DNA from: Zygnema cylindricum
Lineage: Eukaryota; Streptophyta; Zygnematophyceae; Zygnematales; Zygnemataceae
Direction of reading: 5' to 3'
NCBI GenBank assembly: GCA_037447655.1
Contig: JBBHKE010001809.1
Coordinates: 33,501-97,500, forward strand
DNA: 64,000 nt
Positions 55,901 through 64,000 of the stretch are shown here, piece by piece. Below the pieces are notes generated by a model. It made no database searches, was not told the origin of the DNA, and worked only from the letters and a program-made list of their open reading frames with translations. Position 1 is the stretch's first letter. Each line of letters starts with the position of its first letter. The position numbers and the translations under genes are program-made.

Positions 55901-57541
55901 TCAACATCCTTTTTGTTTATGTTAACAGGGACTTCATTATTGTCAAGAATCTCTCTATCCAGTTTGGACCGAGTCTGAACATCTTGACAGGAGAAAGTGG
56001 AGCTGGAAAGTCCATTATCTTAAGTGCAATCAATCAGGTGCAAAGCCTCATTCCATAAAAGAATATGCTTTCCGAATCCTTAGAAAAGGTGCAAAAACTC
56101 ATTCCATATAAGAGTCTGCTTTTCAATTTTTTAAAAAATATTGGGCAAGGTTTGAAGTACGAGCAGAATCACATTTTGACATGACTGAGTTGTGAGATTC
56201 ATGTGACAATTGTCCCCTCTCTGCAATAGACACACCAGGCATTCCAATCTATTGGTGTCCATTTTCCCTCAACACCACCTGAGAGTCGACTCGATTCAGG
56301 TCAAATCAAGTCTAGTCGAGTCGAGTCGAGCCGAGTCAAGTGGAGTCGAATCGAGTCGAGTTAAGTCAAGTCGAGTCGAGTCGAGTCGAATCAAATCAAG
56401 TCAAGTCAAGTAAACTCTCCTCTTATGCTGACATATATGTTTATTGAAAATATGTGACTTTTTGGTTTCGCAGGTTTTGGGTGCGCCCATGATGGAGGAG
56501 AGCGTGAGGCAACCTGCCAGCTCAGCACTATTGCAGGGCAGTTTTTCGGTGGAATCCACTTTATTTTCTGTTATCTCGGAATTGTTAGGGACACCTCCTC
56601 CTTCAACAACAGCCACGGATCCTGCTTCTCAGGAAAAAAGAGAGAGACACCGTGAATTGTTAGTGGAAAGGGAGATCCATAAATTTTCACCAATCATCGA
56701 TGTGTCGACATCCTCAGGTTTATCTCTCATTTTCCATTCTGATCTCTTATCTTTAAACCTCTCTTCTGATTGTCTGTTTATATTCGAGATTTTAATTTTA
56801 CCTTGTAAAGCTCTAATCCTATCGAGTGTCTTATTGGATAGATCTGTCGTATGGATTTCTGGTTGGAGAGGGACAGGGGGGAACAAAATGGGGTCTAAAT
56901 CTCCCAAAGGACGAAGTATTTGCCGAATTAATGGTACAATCGTCCCTCTTAAAATTCTAAGGGCCATTGGTTCTTTATTAGTCGATGTGAATGGACAAAA
57001 CTCACAGGTGAGTTTTTTTACTTTAACTAGAAATGAAATTCCCAAGGGCTCCTTTCGTACAACTGCTCTCCCAAGAGGTTTTCGTAAACATTTGCCATAA
57101 ACAATTTATCTGTCTTAGGCTTGTTTTGTAAACTTTTTTGAATCTTTTCACGATTTTTGGTCAATGATTGTGAAGATTTTGCACACGTCCCCTCCTTTTT
57201 GGTTCTTTATTGTAAGCTTTTTTGTGTTCTTTACGATGAGTGTCAACAGTCATCTTTGACATAAGGTTTATAAACGGTTTTTTCTGTTTTAGGCTTGTTT
57301 TTGTAAAACTTCCTTTTCATTTTTTCACGAGTTTTAGCCTTTTTTTGTAAGCATTTCACAAACGTACTCATTTTTAGGCTCTGTTTTGTAAGATTTTTAT
57401 GTTTTTTAATGATGAGTGTGGATGATAATTTTTGACAATTGGGTACAGCAAGGATAATAATGTGTCACAACATCTTGATGTCATTTGTTAAAAGTTTAAA
57501 TTCCAGGTTTTGAGAGCAGTATATACCTCTCAAAACCTGGG

Positions 57542-57603
<62 letters not shown>

Positions 57604-60600
57604 CAGTGCAATTCTGATGCCCTCTTCTTATTTTTACACACTTTTTGTTGAAGTTTCTAATAATTGATTGAAGTTGTTAACAAAAAATTTGGAAATAGGT
57701 CCAATGGTAGTACACAAACAACACTTGGACTCCAAGTTTATTGATAACTCTTTGGGAGAAAAACTAAAGAAACTTCCAAGCTCAGTCATTTGCACCATAA
57801 TTAGTATGGATGAATTAATGGTACTCATGTGAAAATAATACAGTGTGTGCCGAAATCATTTTCGCAAACAAAAAAGGTTCCTCCAAGGAGACAATCCCAA
57901 AAGTCTGAAGATCGTAAAACAGTAATAGTCCACGCTGTTTGTGTGCGCTTGATTCAAACATCTCCTCGTAAAGCTATTATGTTCCACACTAAAAAAATAA
58001 TAGATTGCAGAATAACTGTTGTTCACACTAATTTGTGAGTGTAGGAATTGAATAACTAAAACGTCACCTAATTTTGTTCCTCACTAATTACGATATTGGT
58101 GGTGTACTGTTTCTAGGTAGCTCTGCGAATGCAGTCCACTCAATTGAATTTGCTGGATTATTATGCAAATACTTGGGAGAAAGGGAAGGATTTTGGTGAA
58201 CTCGTAAAGAGAGCTTTTGATTTATCACAGGAGAAACAGGAACTTGAAAAAGGGGGATACGTGGTAGAGGACGATTTACGTGAACTGGTAAGGAAAATCT
58301 CGCATTCACATTTAGCAAACGCAATATTCTACCTCAAATTTTGTGGGATTTTTTTGATGGGGTTTTTCGAAATAGATTGAGCGGATTTTGAGAACAGTCG
58401 AAAGGAAATATTTTGTTATTCAATTTGTGTGATTTGCAATTGTTTGTAATTGAACCGCTAGCTTAAAGGTCTTGTAGATTGTTTCTTTATAGAAATGCAC
58501 TTTAACTCAAAGAAATTAGTTTTTCCATCTCAAAACAACATGGGTGTTTGTTGAGGGACAGGTGTCAGATGTTGAAGGCCTCCATCTCAATCTGGGAGAA
58601 GTGGAAGACCTTAAGAAGGAGTTGAGAATGCAGGTATATTTTGAATATTTTTCCGTGAAACCACGATATAGTTTTTTAATTCAAACTTTAGTGACGAAAT
58701 AGGTGCACAAAAAGGTTTAATACATGTATAAAAACCAGTCACAGATGGACACAGTTTTTGTCCGTAAGAACTATTGTGTGGTTAAAGGTTCCCGGTGGTG
58801 AAGCTCAAGAGAACCTTTATATATTTTAATCGCTTTCTTCCTTCAGTTCATAAACTGCTCATGAGAATCTTTTGGAGGAAGATATCATTCAGAAGTCTTT
58901 TTGTTACTCTTCTTCAGATCCATGGACTGAGTCATTAAGTTCATGTTTTGCTAATGGATATACTAGTCTCTCTTTCTGTTAGTTTATGACCACCCATGCT
59001 CCTCTTTCGAAGGTCGACATAGTTTTAATAAGTCGTTAAGAAGTGTTTTTGTTACTCTTTTTGATCGACAAGCTTGTTTTTGTCTTTCATTCTTTCATTT
59101 CTTTCATCGATCGTTGGTCGAGGCACAGAAAACAGCAATAAGTGTTGGCAAAGTCCATAATTTTGTTAACATTTTTTCTTGTCTGTCTTCTGTCACTATG
59201 TAACTGTTCACGCTTATCTTTCTAGGAAGTTATCACTAAAAAGTTGTTAAGCACTTCTGACGCTCTTTTTCAGATCTATAGACTTTTTTTCTCTCTCTCA
59301 TTGCCCTTATCTGTCTTCAGTAGAAGGACAAAAGACAGCATTAAATGCAATCGAGTCTATATTTTATTAACGGTTTTTTAGTCCCTCTCCTCCGAGGGGT
59401 TAAGTAGTCTTTTTATTACTCTTTTAAGTATGGACTTATTTTGTCCCTCGCTTCCCTCCCCCTGTCTTTGGTTGGTTGAGTTCATTCTCTATCTTCTCTC
59501 TCTCTATCTTTGGTTGGTTGAGACACAGGAAACAGCACAATTGCTGGCAAAGAAATGCAGTCAAGTCCATAATTTGTTGACAGAAGGGGGAATGTCGAGA
59601 GGAGAGGGCTCCTCCTTCAGAAATAGTATACAAGGTCGTCTCCAGGCAATCCAACAGGAATTAAGTACTATGGAAGATACGGCAACCAGATTGGTCGAAA
59701 TTGATGGAAATATCGACGGCATTTCTTGTGGGAGTCCAAATGAAATCTCAAATACGTTATCTTTAGTTTCCGAGGCAGAGAATCTCTTACGGCAAGCGGT
59801 GAGTGGATTTGTGGATTTAAAATTTTTGTTCTCATTTCAATATTAGTTATACATTTGCATATGATACGGAGATTTTTCGCGTAGTTCTGAAACTTGCGGT
59901 AACTGCTTGTGGTTTTGCACTATCGAAATTTTTCCTCGTCTTATGGGTAAAAATACTCATAAAAAACAACGATCAAAAACGTGATCAATTGTACAAGCTG
60001 TGATAGGGTAATTACACTGTGGAAATTTACCTGTTGAGAGTAACCAGTAACTGTACTTTTTGTACTTTTTTGTTCTTTTTGTACTTTTTTGTTCTTTTTG
60101 TACTTTTGTACTTTTTTTTGCCGGTAATTGAAAGCATTTCTACGGTAACAGTGACTAGGGTAATATCCTTATAGCTCAGGTTCGACTGGGAAAATTGGGA
60201 TAATATCTTTTAAGTTTATTGCATTCAATATCTTTGAGGTTATCATAAGTTAAAAAAGTTATCTAATAGTGTTTCAGTTATTAAAGGGCCTTTAGAATTT
60301 TAGAAGAGACTCTGAAAGGCAGATTCTTCTGCAAAGAAATATCCATTTAGATCAGACTAATAACGGTGATTCATATCGTTTGTGTTCTTGACTACCCATA
60401 TGAGGTAGGTGTCACAATAGCCATTTCATCTTAAAATGAGAAAAATAAACTGAGTAGGAGATGGGCTTACCGAAAAATAGTTTATAACCTTTTGAAATAA
60501 AATAAAGTCAAATTTTATGCGAGACTCATGGTCTTCTTGCACTGAAGCTTCTTGCGCTATTTCTGTAAATCTGCGTCGTTGTAACACTCCAAATCAAAAT

Positions 60601-63600
60601 GGATTTTGTTCGATTTTGTTTGATTTGTTCGGTAAAGCAAGAAGGCAATCTACGAGCTTCTGTTTTTGGTACGGCTGTACTTTTCAAACTGTGTGACAAA
60701 TCTGGTAGGACAAAGGAGCCCAAATGCTCTCCTAAGGAGGACCCGGATTTCTTAAGAACGTCGATGAGAAACGTTTTCGGCTGTCGATGAAAAATAATTG
60801 GTTTAACGCAACGGCCTTTTGTCTCTATTCCTGTTAACAGAACAGTGCTCGCATGTTTTTTGCTGCCCGGAAAGGTTTGAAAAGTTTTGACAGAAACATC
60901 GCAAGGCATAGAGTGAAAAGGTTTTTGTTATCAATGAGTGTTTACGGCTTAGAAATCAGAGGAGTTCAGAAAATCAGAGATGTAATATAGAAAAAATTGT
61001 GTGCAGATTTTTCAAACATTAAGTAATTGCTCCTTAATTAAGTAAACGGATCACGAGATGAAGGATATCTGTTAAGCGGACAGATCATGAACTACACTGC
61101 GAATCAATGTTAATGTTAAGGAATAATTAGTATATAGGCGAAATTAGTATCAATAACACTAATTTAGAATACATTGATGCGGAAGACTGTTGTCCACTCC
61201 CTTAAATAATGTCATTAATACCTATTTTATGACTTTGTCGCAAGAAACCCACAACCAATTTTATATTGCAGGAAGCATCTATAGAGTCATTTGGTTCCGA
61301 AATTCTTTTTTTGGAGCAACGTATCACTGACATCAAAAATCGTCTGAGAAAGGTATGTGTGTTTTTTAACCATTCAAATTTATCTGTGCATGTATTAAAA
61401 CGTTCAAATTTAGGTGATGCATGCATATGAAACATTAAAAGTTTAGTAATGCATGCATTTAAAACATCCAAATGTAGGTATTGTGTGTATTTAAACATTC
61501 AACTGAACTTGTACATGTATACAACATTCAAATTTATGTGTGCATTTGTAAACAAATTTACGTGTGCATTTGTAAACAAATTTACGTGTGCATGTGTTTA
61601 AACATTAAAATTTAGGTGTGCATATGTTTAAACATTAAAATTTAGGTGTGCATGTGTTTAAACCCTCCAATTTTGAGCCCCTACTCAATTTTATTTCGCT
61701 TTTAAATCAACATCGCCTATCTGTCACAGTAAAGAGTTACTGCAACTATTAGAAACACTCGCGCGCTTTACAAGGAACTTGTTTTCTCATCGATTCATCT
61801 CCACTACTCCATTCTGCATTTGGGTTGAAGACTTTTGCAGTAAAACCATTTTGGAGCAAAAGATACCATTGAAGCGACATTTTGTACTTCTTTTTGGTGA
61901 AAAAAGATGCTTTTGAAACGACATTTTCTGTACTTCCTGATTTCTTCAATGACAAATCAAAAGGTGGGAAATTGGGTGAACAGATAGATGTGGTGAGGAG
62001 AAAACACAATGCTCGTACATCCGAAGATCTCATCTTTATGGCAGAGGAGGCAGTAACTCGACTCTCGAGTAGTGGTAAATGATTAACTTTGTTTCCGTGA
62101 TAAAATAATCTATTCAAACTTTTCATGCGCTTGAACTCAAAATTGTGAATCCACACTTAATTGCAGTGTATGGCACTAGAAATTTTCCCACTTTTTCCAC
62201 TCATGTTTTAAAATTGTAGACCATAGAGTTCCTACTTGATTTTCTATTACTCTTGAAATCCAATATTGTAGATCCACACTATACACGGTGAATGCCAAAC
62301 TAATTATTTCTTTGGTCCATTCTCTTGAGCTGGAAATTGTAGATCCACACTAATTAAGGTGAATTGCATTAAATATTTCCTATTTGTCCTTGTTCACTAT
62401 AGCTCAAAATTGTAGATCCACACCAGTTATGGTGCATGGCAATAGAAATTTTACATTTGGCCTGATTCGTTTAAATTCAAAAATTGTATTTTTACAATAG
62501 TTATGGTGTATAAAAATTCATTTGGTCCGTTCTCTTGAATGCAAAATGGTTTTTCCACCCTCGTAAATGGCGGTTAAAAAGGGGTATAAAAGGGGTAAAA
62601 ATGGGTGTAAACAAGGGCAAAATAGGAGGTAAAAAAGGGTAAAATAGGAGGCAAGAATGGGTGTAAAAAGGGGTAAAAAAGGGGGTAAAAGTTGGGTAAA
62701 AAAGGGAATAAAAAAAGGGGTGCAAAAGGGATAGATTGGTGGATGGTGTATTGGGTGTATTGCAGTTGACACGGAGTCCAAGTTCGAGGAGATAGAGACG
62801 AATCTTGCTGAGGTGGCGGTACAGATGGGAGATCTTGCGGTCGAGATTAGCCGAAGGAGACGAGTCGTGGCGGAAAGTCTTCAGGATACCGTAGAGGAAG
62901 CCTTATCGAAGCTCGGAATGAAAGAAGCTCGGTTTCGATGTGATGTTTCGTGGGTGAGTTTTGAGAATGTTTCCAATGTACATCATCGTAATTTGCTTTT
63001 CTTTTTTTTGGTCGGGTTTCGATGTGATTTTTTGTGGGTGAGTTTTCAAGAACGTTCCAATGTACATCATCATAATTTGTTTTTTGTTCTTTTCTTTTCT
63101 TTTTTTCGCGTTTCGGTGTGATCTTCCGTGGGTAGGTCGTCAGAAACTTTCCTCTGTATCTCATTATATGAAAAAGTTTCAAATACTTATTGTCAATTTT
63201 TGAATTGACGCTGCTCATCTTCCAGAATGTTTAAATACACATATAAAACCTCTGTGAATTTTAGCACGCAACTCATTATACATTGATAAAATACAAACTG
63301 TACTACTCATCTCATCAATATCGATGTTGTGGTCTAAAGTAAAAAAGTAAAATTAGCAATATTAAAATCAAACAAGTATTGAATTAGGTTTTATTCTGTC
63401 AAATGCACAGGAAATGGGAACTCCTAAATCAGAGACTCACAAAGGAACCTCAATTTCTTCAAATCGACAAGTATCTATGGTTGGAGAAGATGAAGACGAA
63501 GAATATTTCACTGAAGAAGGGGATAAAGAAGGAGAGGGAGAGGGGGAGAGAGAGGAAGAAGTTGATAACAGAGGCTTTCTTCTTGTGGAAGAGTCCTTAA

Positions 63601-63677
63601 TGAAAATTCCACGTGCTATGGAAGTGGGAGAGATCCCACATTTATTTTACCGCTACTCGAGTACAGGATTGGACAAG
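52913..63677 (+). CDS. recN: RecN-like DNA repair ATPase, ten exons, 3'-partial
   Basis: RecN is an SMC-like ATPase of double-strand break repair; plant homologues are predicted to be chloroplast-targeted. Exons: 52913-54123, 55929-56037, 56474-57007, 58117-58287, 58562-58633, 59529-59798, 61272-61352, 61984-62074, 62766-62953, 63411-63677; phases agree at every junction. About 998 codons are seen. Exon 1 is a roughly 400-residue extension, Ser-rich at its start like a transit peptide, ending FLRELHLK, which joins DFIIVKNLSIQFG and Walker A TGESGAGKS (residues about 425-432). Exon 3 has GRSICRINGTIVPLKILRAI and LLVDVNGQNSQ. Exons 4-9 form the coiled coil (VVRRKHNARTSEDL, RRRRVVAESLQDTVEEALSK). 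Exon 10 ends STGLDK; the SGGE signature and Walker B lie beyond the window. The exon 8 acceptor (61983) has a weak pyrimidine tract and is the least certain junction. Confidence 0.88.
56285..56412. repeat. Degenerate pentamer repeat (TCGAG/TCAAG)n
   Basis: About 24 units of GTCGA/GTCAA, in recN intron 2. Confidence 0.85.
57503..57606. repeat. Hairpin followed by (AT)n, recN intron 3
   Basis: CAGGTTTTGAGAG, 10-base loop, CTCTCAAAACCTG (13-bp perfect arms, 57506-57541). Then GGTATATAC(AT)n and the inverse GTATATACC-type end at about 57595-57605, so a second cruciform encloses the AT run. Confidence 0.85.
61093..61160. mobile_element. Half copy of the TACACCG family, recN intron 6
   Basis: TACACTGCGAATCAATGTTA followed by AATTAGTATATAGGCGAAAT; no matching right end found. 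Confidence 0.4.
61370..61672. repeat. Degenerate minisatellite, recN intron 7
   Basis: Units of about 30 bp built on AAACATTMAAATTTAGGTGT followed by GCATRTGTTT; the last units are near identical. Confidence 0.8.
62160..62750. repeat. Two repeat arrays in recN intron 8
   Basis: 62200-62520: four to five degenerate units of 60-75 bp around AAATTGTAGATCCACACTAA and GGTGAATGCC. 62570-62750: purine-rich AAAAAGGGGTAAAAAAGGGG units. No coding signal. Confidence 0.75.
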
Positions 63678-64000
63678 GTACTGGTTCTAAACCATAATAA
63701 TAATAATTACAAAAAAAGGTTGTCTAAACTATAAGAAACAATAGTTCAGCTTATATATGAGTAGTATATGTGTGAGTCTTAAAAAGGTTTGTGATTGTAA
63801 TACGTCAACCAGCGACCGTGCATACTATATATTGTATACTATACAATATAGACCATATAGAAATATAGACCATATAGAAATGTATAGGCGATAACAATTT
63901 CTCTGTCACCATGCAATGTATTGGCACTCCTTCCCATTCGATTGTTGGTAATATCAATTATCGAAAATATCGCAATAGAAAATTTACCAATACACAACAA
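63678..64000. other. recN intron 10, runs to the window edge
   Basis: It begins with the donor GTACTG after exon 10. AT-rich, with a CTATATATTGTATACTATAC palindromic stretch near 63825. No further recN exon is visible. Confidence 0.6.

Noticed and set aside
56444-57100. An intron inside recN exon 3 (GT at about 56717) removing the Leu/Ile/Phe-rich part
   Set aside because: The frame stays open and no acceptor in phase is clearly better; left as exon, but cDNA could change this.

Overview
The window is nuclear DNA of a streptophyte, most likely a charophyte-type green alga or an early land plant. The evidence is a plant-type expansin, a recN homologue with a long N-terminal extension suggestive of an organelle protein, many GT-AG introns with T-rich acceptors, and plant-style LTR retrotransposons. 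I cannot name the species. Base composition is AT-rich, with long pyrimidine or purine (GA/CT) simple-sequence tracts.

Layout. (1) 1-3017, + strand: the 3' part of an expansin gene; five exons are visible and the 5' end is outside the window. The last exon adds a Ser/Pro-rich tail read from CT-rich DNA. (2) 3.0-14.5 kb: no gene I can name, apart from one possible exon near 6.5 kb. It holds telomere-like repeats, a MITE-like family with termini TACACCGYGAATCG, and long inverted-repeat (foldback) elements. (3) 14530-16855, - strand: the last three exons of an F-box/LRR-type gene; its 5' exons are missing. (4) 17178-29970: an old + strand Ty1/copia element (A) invaded by two - strand copia elements, TE1 (one frameshift, otherwise intact pol) and TE2. 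TE2 itself carries a 246-bp solo-LTR-like element that contains a tRNA-like pol III unit. (5) 30449-36296: + strand copia element TE3, inserted in a GA tract. (6) 36664-52573, - strand: seven exons of an RNA 3'-terminal phosphate cyclase gene (RTCA). One of its introns holds copia element TE4 (37349-47636), which in turn contains a - strand Ty3/gypsy element (38520-43046) and a solo copia LTR (46103-46575). (7) 52913-63677, + strand: ten exons of a recN homologue, head to head with RTCA and running off the right edge.

Three points stand out. First, the copia family puts its Gag start codon inside the LTR, and the sequence next to the LTR (GGTTATGGGCC) is complementary to the anticodon arm of initiator tRNA-Met. 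The primer-binding site of a half-tRNA primer therefore also encodes the conserved Gag motif GYGP. Second, the element at 26798-27043 has LTR-like ends, a 5-bp target duplication and an internal tRNA-like gene with A box, B box and TTTT terminator; it would be a tRNA analogue of the 5S-bearing Cassandra elements. Third, a single junction at 17177/17178 accounts for four truncations at once (TE1 LTR, 5' half of element A, 3' exons of RTCA, 5' exons of the F-box/LRR gene). It is either a real deletion or an assembly misjoin at a GA tract.

Exon limits were derived by hand from reading frame, splice consensus and family conservation; no alignment or search was run.
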